Shown: piece by piece, positions 1 through 14,600 of the stretch
How the letters are laid out: each line of letters begins with the position of its first letter
Position numbering within the stretch: the first letter of the stretch is position 1
Source of the DNA: Asterias rubens
Taxonomy: Eukaryota; Echinodermata; Asteroidea; Forcipulatida; Asteriidae
Length of the DNA stretch: 64,000 bases
Assembly (NCBI RefSeq): GCF_902459465.1
Contig: NC_047073.1
Coordinates: 12,215,036-12,279,035 of the forward strand
Direction of reading: 5' to 3'
The notes under the pieces: generated by a model
What the model saw: the letters and a program-made list of their open reading frames with translations, nothing else
What the model was told of the DNA's origin: nothing
Databases searched by the model: none
Program-made: the position numbers and the translations under genes

Positions 1-310
1 GAACTGTCTTTCTTTATTCTACTACCGCAGAGTAGATTTATCGGATGTTGGGGAGACTTCTCAGTTCTGAAAAGAACTGTCCTACTCTTTATCTACATTG
101 TGTACTACCCAGGCGGAAGGTATAGAAAATTGGCTGCGACTACTTCTTTAGGTTATAGGATCGTAATTAACTGCACTATCGCGAAGTCAGTTCTTGAGTT
201 GGTCTCAACATTTCGACTAGCTTGCTCTAGTCATCGCCAGGAGACTGAAGACTTGTTCACTCGAACAATATGGTCGTGTTTTAAGATCTTCCACTTCATA
301 TTTATGTTAG
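1..310 (+). repeat. Penelope-like repeat fragment
   Basis: Shares GAACTGTC, the AGACTTCTCAGTTCTGAAAAG block and the TTTCGACTAGCTTGCTCT block with 14080-14330 (opposite strand) and 24900-25170. The 'CGACTAG-CTTGCTCT-GTCATC-CAGGAG' motif resembles the conserved ends of Penelope-like elements. The assignment to that group is from memory of the motif, not a search. Confidence 0.6.
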
Positions 311-584
311 CTTAACCAATATTTAGAAGCTCTCGCTCTCGCTACCGTCAGCGTGCCTTTGCCAATGCTGATTGCTGCCCCTGCCATTTGGAACAAGCTC
401 CCTGCCACAATACGCCAAACAACTTCTTTAAATATCTTAAAGAGAGACTTGAAGTCCCATTTGTTTTGCTAGTTTTTCTCTTCACATGTTCCGAACATAA
501 CTTTTGTGCCACACTTTGTATGCACCTTGACTGGTTTTGCGGAGATGTGCGCATAATAAGTTCATACTATTATTATGCACAACA

Positions 585-690
585 CTTACAGTGCAGTGGT
601 AGAGCGCCAGCACGTTTCTGGAGGTCGTTGGCTCGAACCCCGCTCTAGTAAACTTTTCTTTGTTCAACCCCAAATCATTTAAACTTTACC
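585..690 (+). repeat. tRNA-derived SINE fragment
   Basis: AGTGGTAGAGCGCCAGCAC (A-box-like), then GGCTCGAACCCCGC (B-box-like), then CTTTGTTCAACCCC. The same body occurs reversed at 10440-10570 and 38466-38600. Confidence 0.6.
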
Positions 691-889
691 CAGTGAGTTT
701 TTTGTGTGTGTTTTTTGTTAATAATAAAACATCTCATCTCACCTTCCACTGTCAATTTATTACTTTTGGTTACAGTAGCTGCAGAACCAGTTATATAAAT
801 GACTGAACTTCAACTTGGCTTCAATAATTTCAGACATACATGGGTTTTAAGGGAAGAATTAGCTGCATCCATTTGCTGGTGGGCTGGGC

Positions 890-1125
890 TCTAAATCCAA
901 TTTAGTCCACCAAGGAAGGGCGAGCGGTTCAACACAATTTTTCCTATTTCGATATGGGGCCATCACTGCTGAGGTGCAGCCTGGGGGAAATCTGTACTGG
1001 GCAGCACAGTGTATTTTGCTCAGAGTGCTGGGCGAAATTTGTTAGTTCTTGTTGGCAGGCCCGCTCGGCACCACCCACCACCCACCGTAGCTACAACAAT
1101 GGCAACAAGGTTTATAGTGTAAAGA
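890..1125 (+). repeat. Dispersed repeat, family I
   Basis: Shares 'GTGGGCT-TAAATCCAATTTAG' and 'GGCAGCACAGTGTATTTTGC' with 20325-20530. Family unknown. Nothing else seen between 690 and 1870 except short open frames without support. Confidence 0.7.
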
Positions 1126-1874
1126 TTAAATACAAAGCATAAAATGAAAACCACAATATTGCATCCTTCACTTCTTGTCCCTGTTGCGTTTCTTTCCTTC
1201 ATCTCGCCTTCGTTTGTTGATTGGATTCCTTGGGTCGAAGATGCTATACGTATCTGCATCTTTAATATTGGCATCCTTGACGAGATTTGCATGCGTCTCA
1301 AACTGCAGAGTATGGGCCATCCTGTGGAATGACAGACAGTTATTCGGATTCAGTTAAGGTTTGCCTTCCTTTCATATTCAACTTTAACATGTTTTGAAAC
1401 AATTACTTGTCCATTGCCATGTTGCGTTACACAAACCAAATCAGACAGGCTCCTCCTAAGGCATGGTACACTTTTGGTGATTGTCAAAGACAAGATACCT
1501 CACTTGGTGTGCCCAAACATAAAATAACAAACCTGGGAATATTTGGGATAAAGTGGTCATCGATGTTGCAAGAGAATAATAAAAGATGCCTGAAGCCTTT
1601 CTCAGATTAAAACTTTGGGTGAAAAATTATTTCTTTCTCAAAAACTACATAACTTCAAACAGGTTCGTTTCAAACAATGTTTTGTAATACATGTATCAAT
1701 AGCTCTCTAATGTTTTTTTACCAAGTAAATTATTATGGTCATTCATTTTTGGAGTAATCACAAAGGTATACCCTCCTTTAAAGATCAAGTTTGTTTCTAT
1801 TTTTTAACTGATTTTTCTTTGCTGAAGCGGTTCTTAGGGATGTTTCAATCAAACTGAAACTTTCATTGAAATTC

Positions 1875-2265
1875 TTAAAGGAACACGTTGCCTTGGATCG
1901 GTCGAGTTGGTCTATAAAAAGCGTTTGTAACCGCTTGTTATAAAATGCATATGATTGGAAAGATGTTTTAAAAGTAGAATACAACGATCCACACAAATTT
2001 GCTTCGAAATTGCGTGGTTTTCCTTTTACTTTGCGAACTAACATGGTTGGCCATTTATGGGAGTCAAAAATTTGACTCCCATAAATGGCTAACCGTGCTA
2101 GTCGACGAGGTGAAAGGAAAACCGTGCAACTTCGAGGCATGTTTGTGTGGATAATTGTATTCTACTTTTACAACATCTTTCTAACCATATGCACTTTATA
2201 ACAAACGGTTACAAACGCTTTTTTATAGACCAACTCGACCGATCCAAGGCATCGTGTTCCTTTAA
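1875..2265. mobile_element. Family C MITE: TTAA-flanked long palindrome
   Basis: TTAA, then AGGAACACGTTGCCTTGGAT; the right end is its inverted copy (one base differs), then TTAA. Both halves are inverted copies over about 190 bp, and the centre is a perfect hairpin around ATGGGAGTCAAA/TTTGACTCCCAT. The TTAA target suggests mobilisation by a piggyBac-type transposase (inference). Confidence 0.85.
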
Positions 2266-2276
2266 TGGAAGGGTTT

Positions 2277-2326
2277 GTAATATAAATGGCTGTTTATTAA
2301 TCATAATAAACAGCCATTTATATTAC
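2277..2326. repeat. Perfect 23-bp stem hairpin
   Basis: Arms GTAATATAAATGGCTGTTTA and its reverse complement around a 4-bp loop, 12 bp to the right of the family C MITE. Confidence 0.85.
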
Positions 2327-2513
2327 AGACCATGCATATGCATATTTGATGATTTGAATATTTCTAATGAGGATGCGTCATTGCATTTTTATGAAACAAT
2401 GTTCACCATGTAACGCCTTCATATATGAAAGCCAATTTATTGTCTGACAACCTTTCAAAGTATACCCCAGCTTGTAAGGAAGTGAAACAGCTAGTATGAA
2501 CACGATATCTTAC

Positions 2514-2653
2514 CAACTTGTTCCGGTAACATCTTCACTATCATCTATCTCTTTATGATTATCTTCTTGACCATTATTTGATTCTTTGGTGTCGCCTTCC
2601 TCTTCGATAGCTTGATGGAGACGGTTTTGAAACTTAGCAAGGATTGCCAGTGT
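2514..2653 (-). CDS. CWC27: CWC27 exon 10 (last exon visible)
   Basis: Encodes [20 protein letters not shown] and an acidic tail that ends DVTGTS plus TG. Human CWC27 has TLALLNQFKSKLTQAI at this place. The acceptor is TTTTCAG and the donor GTAAGA. The split TG needs G from the next exon to make Trp, as expected before MSHVL in the family. I searched 1-2513 and did not find that exon. Confidence 0.9.
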
Positions 2654-5600
2654 CTGAAAAGAGGTTCAAACCAATAAAAGTGTCACAACCATGTTCAGTT
2701 TTAATAAACACCTTGAGAGATTACAACATAAGGTGTCAAATTAAAGACAATGTTGATGCCACTAATGTCACTACTATGGTGGAAAAGTGGCCGAGAGCGT
2801 GGCCAATCGCGGACCAATCATGGGCCAAACATGAGGGGATCTCTATGACGGTTGTTTGGATGGGGGTGTAATCTCCTAGGCCGGGAAGCTGCACTCTCTC
2901 CCCACGGTTATTTTGACAATTTTTACCCTTTTCCCCATAAAGACAGCCTATCTTTTGATTTGACTGTGTTGCTCCCTGGTTTAACAGTCCAATTTCCACT
3001 TCCTAGTGTTGGCCATGTTTTGGTTGTGGCCTTGTTTTCCTCTTTGCCTTATTAAATTAATTTTTATCATAGGTTTTATCATTCATTTAGAGTTCATGCT
3101 GTATAATGGCAGGGGGGGGGGCATTGGGGATGCTATTTATATTTGTATATATTTTTATTTAGTGTACTGAAATCTATATACTTTTGTATGCATTGTGTTT
3201 TGCCTGAACAAAGTATTATCATAAGTGAAAGCCTGGACGTCCATCTTTGGGAGGGCAAGGTCGTTTAAACAGAGGGCACTTTGGAAAATTGGAAAATCTT
3301 CAAGTCTGTTGGAAACATTCAAAGGGGCACCAATGCCAAGACCAGGGCAACAGAGGCAATGGCCTCCATGAAATACCAGGCCTGAAATGTATTCATCTTC
3401 CGATATTATTATGTGAATACTGTTTTTCAAAGAAGCATCCTGTGTTCACATTTTGTTGTTGTTCCCAACTGAACTGTCGCATGACAGAGATCAGACTGCC
3501 TTGATACAAGCTGTCCGTTGAGATTTGTCAAAACGGCAGATCTCAACTATTCACACATTACAACATGTATTAACGCACATTAAAGGCGCTGGACACTAAT
3601 GGTAATTACTCAAAAATAATTTTTAGCAGAAACGCTTTCTTGGTAACAAGCAATTAGCTTTTTTTGAGGTATGGCGGACACCTTTTTGAGGTGTAGGAGA
3701 GCACTGTTTCGTTTGGGTGTATACAGGCAAATTTACCCAGACCTATTAGTGTCACATTGTGTTCACCAGTATCTCAAAATGGCTTATGGAGAGGTGTGGA
3801 TAGTATACAACATTGTGAGAATCGACTCCTTCTGAAGTAACCTACTTTTTGAGAAAAAGTAATTTCTCACTCAAATAATAAAATACCTCAGCTGAAGCCT
3901 TTTATTAGGCATTTGAAAGCACCACAAAAAGTAATGCAACAGGGGTGTTTTTCTGTCATTATCCTCTTGCAACTTCGATGACCAATTGAGTTCAAATTTT
4001 CAAAGGTTTGTTATTTTATACATGTGTTGGGACACACCAAGTGAGAAGACTTGTGTCCAGTGCCTTTAATCCCCTTGCTGACTGCAAGCACGATTTGACC
4101 CTGATGTGAATGCGGCAAATTACTGCATTGTTCTTGAACTTATCCCCAGAGAGGGGTTTTATAATGCAGGAATACAAAGGTGCAATTATGAAGGATTTTC
4201 ATGTCACTCATGTTGTACACTTTCAACATGTGGTCTTGATGAATATCGGACAGCCAACAACCACCACTCACTTTCTAATGTAATAAGGAAAACCTCTTTA
4301 TTGGCACTAAATCAAAAACACACATAAAATGTACACTGTACCTATTGAGAAATAAAATGCCTTAAATTCAGGTATGTTCAGTCCTTGGAAAAAAAATTCT
4401 GAATATTTTATGAATACAAAGGCTGACCTACATGAACACATGGTGTAGGCTTTAATAGACATTTCAGGCTAATTAATACAATTTTTCAGATTTTTCCAAA
4501 GAGCAAAAAATCTGAAATCAGACTAAAAGGAACACGTTGCCTTGGATCGGTCGAGTTGGTCTTTGAAAAGCGTGTGTAACCGTTTGTTATGAAATGCACA
4601 TGGGTAGAAAGATGTTGTAAAAGTAGAATACAATGATCCACACAAACATGCCTCGAAATTGCACCGTTGTCCTTTTACCTCGTCGACTAACACGGTCGGC
4701 CATTTATGGGAGTCAAAATTTTGACTCCCATAAATGGCCGACCGTGTTGGTTCGCACAGTAAAAGGCAAACCTCGCAATTTCACGCCAAACTTGTGTAGA
4801 TCATTGTATTCTATTTTTAAAACATTTATCTAACCATATGCATTTTATAACGACTGGTTACAATTGCTTTTCATAGACCAACTCGTCCGACCCAAGGCAA
4901 CGTGTTCCTTTAAGTATTAATTTGGAGGTCTCCATATTGGAGGTCTCCAATAGTACTGAGAGAACTACTGGGGTGAAAAGTGTAACAAGGAAATGTGTAA
5001 AAAAAAAGAAGAAAAAAAAAGAAGAAGAAAAAACAAACAAAACCAAAACAAACAGACTCACTAAAACTGAGACAAACATTCCACATAAAGGTTAAATTTA
5101 CGACATGATCAACAAGTTGCACTTAGGCAGGTTGGCGTCTCTCCATATCTGTAGATTCTTATCTCTTAAAAGTAACAGCAGAATGGATGCTACACACACT
5201 TCATCATGCACGTAGCAACGACACCTCTAAGCTAGGGTTGCTCTTTTACCATTCACATGAAGTCTAAGAAACATAGACTTGTGATATGCCTGTGATTTTT
5301 TTTCACAGAACTCGGGATAGTACTGAGCATGAGTACATGTATGTACAGTGCTAACACACATCAGTGCAAGGGTTAAAGCCATTGGACCCTTTCGGTACAG
5401 AAAAAAAATAAAAGTTCACAGATTTACAAATAACTTACAGGGTTTACAGAAGGTAGTGGTGCAAGACTTCTCTTGAAATATTATTCCATGAAATGCTTTA
5501 CTTTTTGAGAAAACATTAAAACAGTATAAATTCTCGTTAGCAAGAATCACAGAGTTATTTTAAACACATGTCATGACACGGCGAAACGCGCGGAAACAAG

Positions 5601-8600
5601 AGTGGGTTTTCCCTTTATTTTCTCCCGACTCCGATGACCGATTGAGCCTAAATTTTCACAGGTTTGTAATTTCATATATAAGTTGTGATACACGAAGTGT
5701 CGGACTTGGACAATACTGTTAACCGAAAGTGTATAATGGCTTTAATGCAAGCTCGTCCCAAAAAAGGCTTAACACCACTTTTTGGTAAGAGGTTACAAGA
5801 AGAAAAATATTAAAGATGAAAATAACTTGGGGTAGCTGAAGGTAGAACATTATATCTCAGTTCAGATTATAGGATGGTGGGAAACATAAACCAGGCAAGG
5901 AGTTCCAAAGAGAAGCAGTATGTGGAATGGCTCTTTGTTCTACATTTCAGCAGAGTGTGGGTTCAAATCCCCAGCCCAAACACTTGTGTCCTTAAGCAAG
6001 ACACTTTACCATTGCTTCGTCCTTCGGATGGGACGTAAAGCCGTTGGTCCCATGTGTTGTGTAACGCATGTAAAAGAACCCAGTGCACTTATCGAAACGA
6101 GAAGGGGTTCGCCCCGGTGTTCCTGGTTGTGGCTGCTTAATGCGCCGTAGCACCTTGTAAACCCTTATAAATGCTACATAATTGGGTCTCAGAATCCACC
6201 ACTGCAATAACCTATCTTTCTGAAAGTTTGTATCTCAGCGCCTTGAGTACCTTGTTTGGTAGATACGTGCGCTATATAAGACTTTGATATTATCTCACCA
6301 AAGCAAGAGTGTGTGGATGACAAGAAGTAGAAAGCCTGGCTTCACGCTCAAGCATTCTGATAGGAGGAACTAGGTCAGACACACTGATAGCACATTTACC
6401 ATGAAATTATCAGCAGAAGAAACAGAGGCTGGCTTCAGACCTACGTCCGGGAAAGAGGTTGCAATGTTGATCCAAATCTTCACCAACTAGGGGGTGTGTT
6501 ATGGGGGTCGTAACCAATAACTATTTCGGTCATTGGCCAGTGATTAACCACGGATTAACCAATGGCCAATTTAAACGAAACAGTTACTGGTTATGCCGCC
6601 AAAACGCACCAAAGATTAACAAAAAGCTTCTGCACTCTATCTAAAAAACATAACCAACAGTGCACGACTAAAGGATCACATTCATTCATATCTACCTTTA
6701 ACCAATCCATTGTTTTTGTTCCAGAGAGGGAGTTATCACCAAGGGGATTGGAGTCAAGGAGGTAGTCATGTTAGACCAAATGAAAGGAAACACAAATGCA
6801 GCATTGAATTCTTCTGCTGACTGCTTCAATCTACATCAGTCTATTCTCAGGTCTTTCCTCTGATGAATACCATGTGTGGAACAGGTTGAAACAATCAATT
6901 AAACCCCCATAGGTACAAAATGAAGTATTAATCTAGTACGGCATTGTAGAAACACTGCTCAATCATTGTTTGAAAACCATCCCAACCATTCCGCATGCAC
7001 TGAATACTGAGGATTCTACATGTGAAGTAATAATAATATTAATCGGTTGTAATATTGCACTTTATACACAACACCATGTCTCAAAGCGCTTCAAACATTA
7101 TTACCCCTGATCACTGGGCCCTTTCATTCCATAAACCATCTCAGCTCCCTGGGGAGTATACATTCTGTGCTGCCAAATATGTAGCGCACTAAGCTGATCA
7201 ATCACACGAACCATCTCTGCCCTCACAGGTACACATTTACCCCTAGACTTGACTCAAGTCCCAATCCCGTGCCATCCCCAGGTAACTACTGTTTTGTGAC
7301 GCTCTGCATTCCAAAACCTGTTCCGAATTCGCGATACCACATTTTGACGGCGAGCGCGCACTTTACTGTGTACGCTACGTGTTGTTTTATAGTAAGTTGG
7401 GGTGTATGCTTAGGGACCTCTCACACGAGAATGGAACTGGAATCAAGTTTAATTTACCCCTGGGTGGAGAGAAGCAATTATAGTTAAGTGTCTTGCTCAG
7501 GGAAACAAGTGTCACGACCGGGATACAAACCCAAACTCTGCCGAACAGAAACACCAGTGCTCTTGTCCGCTCGGTCACGACACCCCACCAGTACAATTGC
7601 AGAGCCATGCATATAATGAAAATGAGATTAATCACTAGTTCTTACATACAAAATTTTACAATAACGCCTCAAAATAATCCATGGCACCCGCAGCATTTGC
7701 TGCCCTGAGCAAATTGCCATGGTGCCCTGAGCAAATTGCTGTGGTGCCCTTTGCAAAGTTCAAATACATTACATTTTCTTTTTTCTCATAGAAGTGGCCC
7801 TCACCAGGGGACAATCGCTGTGCCCCCTCAAGAACAAGGTTCAAGGCCTGCAATATTATATTACTACAAGGCGTTTATATGGCGCCTACAAAAACACAGC
7901 TCCTCACAATCAACAACAAAATGAAATATTAAGGAATGAAGGAAATGCTGGGAAGTAGGTGACTTTTGAGTTGGCGCTTGAAAGTCCCAGTAGTTGCCAA
8001 TTTCCTGAAAGCTTGTTCCACAATTTAGGAGCAACATCAAAGATTGATTTGTCTCCAGCCTTCCTTTTGTAGCGCGCAACAATCAGCCCGTGACATCAGA
8101 AGAGAAGCGAAGCCCCCTCCGACCTCTAGGCCACTGTATTATATAAAGTGAAACTGTCAGAAATGCAACTGGGAGGTTGCCATTCGAAGGATTTATAAAC
8201 AAACAGGAGAATTTTGAAAATAGTTATTTTCTTGATGGGAATCAATGAGCTTTACATTATGCCCTGGTCATCAGGCAAACAAAATTCCTCCAATCTCTCT
8301 TAGCTCCCTAGGGAGTATACAGCCTCTGGGCTGCCGTGGTGCTCCTTATAGACTATTTCAAACACAATATCGACCTCTACCCTTGGAGTACCTATTTTTA
8401 CCCCTGGGTGAAGAGAAGCAATGATGGTGAAGTGTCTGGCTTAAGGACACAAGTGTCATGAGTACTCTCTAAATTTAAAAGCACTCTTTGAAGAGCCATA
8501 TATGAGGGACAACTCTTTTTCGAGTGGTCTTCCACTCTTTTAAATTGAAGTTTGCATCTTTTTTGGAAGGATTTTTCCACTCCGTCCTGAAGAGCCATAT

Positions 8601-11600
8601 GAGGGACAACTCGAAATGTAAAGAGTGGTGTTTTTCACTCTTTAACATTTTGAGAGTATGACCAGGATTCAAAACCCACACCTTAATAACTTAACCACCA
8701 GAACTTGAATTTGATGCTCTAAACATCTCGGCCAAGACATCCTTTCTTAAAACAAGAACAAAAATAAAAGGCTGGCTTAGAGAGACAAAAATGATTACAG
8801 AAAGAAAATCTACTTATTATGGTAGTATCCCTGTTATGATATTGACCAAATTTGACTATTATTTGACACAATGTGCAGTGATTTGGTTCAACATACCTTG
8901 CACATAAATTGACAAAATATCCAATTCTTTAATAAGCTTTTTCCTTTCCAGAAACCAATAACAAAATATAATAACTGTTTCCTGAACTATTATCGGCCAT
9001 TATTATCAAGCATTGTATGATACATCCTTTAAAATTATAGAAATATGTGGGTTGAATGTTGTGTCAAGCAAGTATCCTTTGCAGTATCTGGTGTGTATCA
9101 CAGCCAGTCAATGTCAAGTGTAAGAGGCAACCAGTATCTACACTACCGTAAATGATGGGTTGTGACATCATGTTGGAGTCAGTCTGACCAGCCACACAGA
9201 GCCCATTCCCTTGAGGTAGGCTTATCACTCATTACTAGACTAAATGCAACAATCTGAAATTTCCCCTTGCAATTTGCCACTGATTCAAGGGTGCTGGATC
9301 ATGCTTGAACTCAACCACCCCCCCCCTCCTCCTATGGGAGACAAGGGGGTAATCCCCTATTCAGAGTCGCTGGATAATAGCCAGGGCTCCCTTTAAAGGG
9401 GGTTGAGAGCACTTTACGAGTTTAACCACAATTTGTGGCCAGCTGTGGGATCATTGACATTCAACTGTGGCTATGCAGTTGTGTTTCACCTACAGTAAAA
9501 CTGAATCTTCAATAATGACGGCTGGCACATGATTACCTTAAGAGTCAATGCATGGATAGTTTCACATGATTACCTTAGAGTCAATGCATGGATAGTTTCA
9601 GCAAGCACATGACTGGCACATGATTACCTTAGAGTCAATCCATGGATAGTTTCAGCAAGCACATGACTGGCACATGATTACCTTAGAGTCAATGCATGGA
9701 TAGTTTCAGCAAGCACATGACTGGCACATGATTACCTTAGAGTCAATGCATGGATAGTTTCACATGATTACCTTAGAGTCAATGCATGGATAGTTTCACA
9801 TGATTACCTTAGAGTCAATGCATGGATAGTTTCACATGATTACCTTAAGAGTCAATGCATGGATAGTTTCAGCAAGGTACTTGGGAATAACAAACTATCT
9901 CAAAAATGAACAATGGGTATAACTCCAGTCAAGACAAACTAATACTTTTTCTCTACAGTAATTCCTTGAAACAAAAAATTGTTTCAAGCAGAAGATACAT
10001 GGACAAAAAGAATCCAGGCCCAATGGGAGACTTTTGAAACGTTGGCAGACATAGGTCCTTTTTTTTTTTTTGCGCACATGCCCACATGCTCAGTATTGCC
10101 ACATCTGAGCATGCGCACAAAAGTCTCCCATTGTGAAGTATAATTTACCACTTAGTGTTGGAACAAATTAGTTTTTACATGAGCGGGATTTGAACCTATA
10201 TGACCTTACAGATTAGCATAATCTACCAGCTGGGAGATCTAGGCCTAATGGTGGCAGCTCCTTACTTTGTCAACATAATTGTGCAGGGGTGCCAGTCAGA
10301 AGCCATTAAACCTGTAACTGCTACATGTTATGTAGCCAGGGATCACACCCAAGTTTACTTGGAAAGCGGCAGCCGAGGGATAATTTTAAGGGGATGCAAA
10401 TTCAAGGAATAATTTTTCACAAATCAAGGAATAAACCACACAAGTGAAACTGACTGGGTAAATTTTAACTAATTTGTGGTTGAACAAAGAAAAATTGACT
10501 CGAGCGGGATAGGCACCTGCAATCTCTGGATTAAAGTGCTGGCGCTCTACTAACAAAGCCACCTAGCCCTCATGTCGGTAGTCTTCCTATTTTATTCATT
10601 TGGTTCGAGGGTGCCAGTCGGAAGCCATTCAACCTGTAACTGTCGTGTAACCAGGGATTGCCCAAGTTTACGATACAACCTGGGAAGCGGCAGGAAGTCC
10701 CAATCCCCTTAAGGTGATTCCTCTCCTGCTGCTTCCCCCAGTACCATAAACTTGGTTGTGATCCCTGTCTTCACAGCAGTAAAGGTTGAACGGCTTCTGA
10801 AAAATGTCAGTTTCCATTGAGGTTTATTACTTGATGAGTACTTACATACATGTATGTAACATATTTAGTAACTTGGCTAAAATCTTCTGGAAAACATTTG
10901 CAGACAAAACCGTATCTGGTTATTTTGTCTGCTTGACAAAACCTTTCTGCACTTACTGTTTCGAGAAATCGTGCAGAGGGAACCTCGTGTAAACAATTTT
11001 TAAACTAATCGTCTATAAACTATTCCACTAAGATTTTGTTATTGCACATAACTAATGAGATTGTAGTACTAATTAATAGGTTGTTTGTGTTTCAACTTTG
11101 CTAGAAAAGAGGGGGCATCCAACTGTGTAACAGTCTAGGAGAGGTGACTTGTCTGCAGAACCCAATGAGTTAATACGAGTAATGAATAGTTTCCTATTCA
11201 GACACTGATCCAGTGTATTACTTCCTCTGATGAACCAGACTACTGCAAACAACGGAAATGGAATGATGACGAATGTAATTCCAGATTACTTTGTGTATGT
11301 ACTTATGGTTAACCAGGAGAGGAATCGGGGAAATCCATGGGACAACCAAGTAGCGGAAATGAAGTAACGAATGGCAGTCGGTAGTGTGTAATCAAAGTGG
11401 ATGTCAATGGTAAACTCCTTCAATGACTACTGACTTGATGATAGGTGTGTGGCAGCATATTGCGCCACAGAGCACCTTGTAAGCCGTTACATGTAAAAGG
11501 AGTAGGGCTTATAATTTAAACGTAGTCCCACATACCTCGCAGGAAAATACTGTATGTTGAAGCCCCTTGAGTGTCACTGAGTGACGGATATGCGCGCTAT

Positions 11601-14600
11601 ATAACAAGCCACTGTTAACATTAGTTATAATATTGAGCCACAGCACCTTGTAAACCATTACAAAAGGAAAAAGGAGTAGGTCTTATAATCAAAATGTAGT
11701 CCAACATCCCTTGAAGGAAAATACTGTATGTTAAAGCGCCTTGAGCGACACCGAGTGACGGAAATGAGCATTACATGTATATAAGAAGCCACTATTTTTA
11801 TATGCCTGCTGCCAGTACACCCCAAAGTGAAGCAAATTTAAGTGTAGAGCTAGACATGTACATTCTTCGAGTAACATGTAGTCGTTGAAAAAAACACTCT
11901 GCTTAGGAGAAAACCCATAATTTTATTGTGCTTAGCTCATTTTGTGCTTTCAAGTAGCTCTATGCAATTTAGCTCAGGTGGTATGAACTCATTTTCCTCT
12001 TTTTCCCAAAGTTCACATTATTGACTTTTATGACAGAACCATATCACTTCAAAGTGAAATCCTTCCTCAAAATAGTTGTTACTATGTGTATTGGCTTCTC
12101 ACCAAGTAAGTTTTTAAAGTCATTAATTTGTGGAGTATTTACCGATCTATTACCCTACCTAAAAAAAAGTGACTGACCTGGGTTCCCCTCCATGTTGAGG
12201 TAAAAATGCCCTAAGTCAACATGCTTGTTATCTTAAATCTGCCCACTAAGCAGATGTGACATGGGTACCTCAAAGATTTTAGAGGTCCAGCGCAAAAGAG
12301 GTTCCAGATGGTTACTGTTAAAATAACATCGCATCAAATTTATTTTGTCCTGCCACTTCAGTGCTGCCACTGAAGCCACATTTGCTTCCTCCCGTGCTGA
12401 AATCAATCCAACATTAATGCTCAAAATCTTCAGTTTGTGCTGAAACAGACATTTTTTCCCAGGGTCTAAATAAAAAAATTAACCTCAAAGATAAAGAGAA
12501 AGGGGTTGTGGGTTGGGATCAAGCAGCAGCTGGGATTCAAGCTTGAATACCATTCCCCTGGGGGTCCGAGGATGTAGTAAAGCATGCCGATGGGGAGACA
12601 GAATGGCTGGTACATGAGCTAGCAATCCTTTGCAATCATTCTTGTCATTCATTGGGGTTTATCACTGGGTTTATCACTGGGTCTAAGCTGTTAAATCCTA
12701 GAGGCATGCCTACTCATCAAACCTCACTCAGCATTAACCCTGATGCAGCAGTATACACACACTGGTATTCCTGCGACGCAAGAGGGCGCTATTTCGATTT
12801 ACTGAACAAGTTTGCATGACTAGTGCTATTTTTGTTATACATTTTTTTTATGAGATAGCACCCAACTCAAAAGGACAGACGGCCACTTCAAGGTGAGGGG
12901 CTACACTGAACTGATTTGGGCCATCCACCCAAATCAACTGTCACAAGTGACAAGTATAGTGTCCATCATGAGCAGAATCTACTATAATATTTTTGTACAA
13001 TTAGCAACTTACTTCAATACATTTGAACAGAGGGAAATCAACTTAACACCAATGAAGCTCCTAACTGGATTGTAAAAGGCGGTTCTCAAGAAAAGTACCC
13101 ATGAGATTGCTAACAATGACAAAACATACGTGTAACAACACACCTTGCCTTAAAGGCAGTAGACACTATTGGTAATTACTCAAAACAATTATTAGCATAA
13201 AACCTTTCTTCGTAACGAGTAATGGGGAGAGGTTGATAAGTATAAAACATTGTGAGAAACGGCTCCCTCTGATGTGAGGTAGTTTTCGAGAAAGAAGTAA
13301 TTTTCCACGAATTTGATTTTGAGACCTCAGATTTGGAATTTGAGGTCTCGAAATCAAGCATCTGCAAGCACACAACTTCGTGTGACAAGGGTTTCTTCTT
13401 TCATTATTATCTCGCAACTTCGGCAACCAATTGAGCTCAAATTTTCACATTGTTGTTATATTATGTATACATGTATGTTGAGATACATAAAGTGAGAAGA
13501 CTGGTCTTTGACTATTACCAATAGTGTCCAGTGTCTTTAAAGGCACTGTACAAAGTAAGGGTAAGTTCACACAAGTAGCTAACTTCGCCGCTAACTTCGC
13601 TAATTACTTTTGGAGGTTGCAGTAAAGTTAGCAGCGAAGTTAGCTGCAGTGACTCAAAAAGTAAGCAGCGAAAACTCAGCTTGAACATCCCCTAATAATC
13701 ATCTTCACTGGTACTTTAATAGCCAGGTACCCTTGGACAAGTGCCTTAATAGGTAATGCTGTCTGTCAATGGAAGGAACACACCATTAATTATTTCAGTA
13801 GTGCGTGTGAGTTTGATGTAATTAGGGTTAATTTCCCTGACAGTCATGTCAGTCAAGCATGAGTTGACTCCAAGACATGGTGCAACCCCCTTCTTGCAAG
13901 GGGTGCTACTTGGTGAATACTTCTTATGAGTGATGAAGACTCTTAACTTAACATCCAGGGCCTAAGGCTCCGGGGGAGCTGGACGTATTTTTTTCTTAAG
14001 TAATAACCCACTTTACTGCAAGGGCATGGGATGCTGTGAGAAAGTAAAGACACTTAGGTTCCATAAGAAATATCCCAGCAAAAAAACAATTCAGAAGTCA
14101 GGGGAAAACAACCAAAGCTAACGTTTCGACTAGCTTGCTCTGGTCATCGTCAGGAGAAAGCAGGACAGTTCTTTTCAGAACTGAGAAGTCCCCCGAACCC
14201 CGAACATCTACTCCGCGGGAGTAGAACAAAGCAAGACAGTTCTCTAAGAACAAACTCTACCTGGCAAGTAGATACACACATCGTGTTACCGCAAACCAAA
14301 TATACATTGATACCTCACCATGCAATGCCTCAAATCCTATATAATATTGTAAGACTTGCTGATTTCAATTACCGATGAACGGTGAGTTCATCTGCCCAAA
14401 TTAAGCTGCATTTAAGAGTTGTGGTACCTTCTGTAGTTTTTGGCCATGACGTGAATCCCTACTCACTGTGAATGAAGATGTTTGTAATATAATTTACCTG
14501 TACAAGTTTCAGCTTCAACAGTCAGAAAGTTTTTAAGAACACAAGTGGAAATCACAGAGCAATGTTTTCAGAGAGCCGCAAAGTATACGTATCTGTTGTA

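Noticed and set aside
1-2513. Search for the last CWC27 exon
   Set aside because: Candidate acceptors followed by GATG (for example near 1149-1160) do not continue with family sequence, so the exon is assumed to lie outside the window.
4858-5122. Phe/Leu-rich frame that looks like a membrane protein
   Set aside because: It is the translation of a poly(A)/GAA low-complexity tract.
9527-9878. CRISPR-like spacing
   Set aside because: The intervals are the same sequence in each long unit, so it is a minisatellite.
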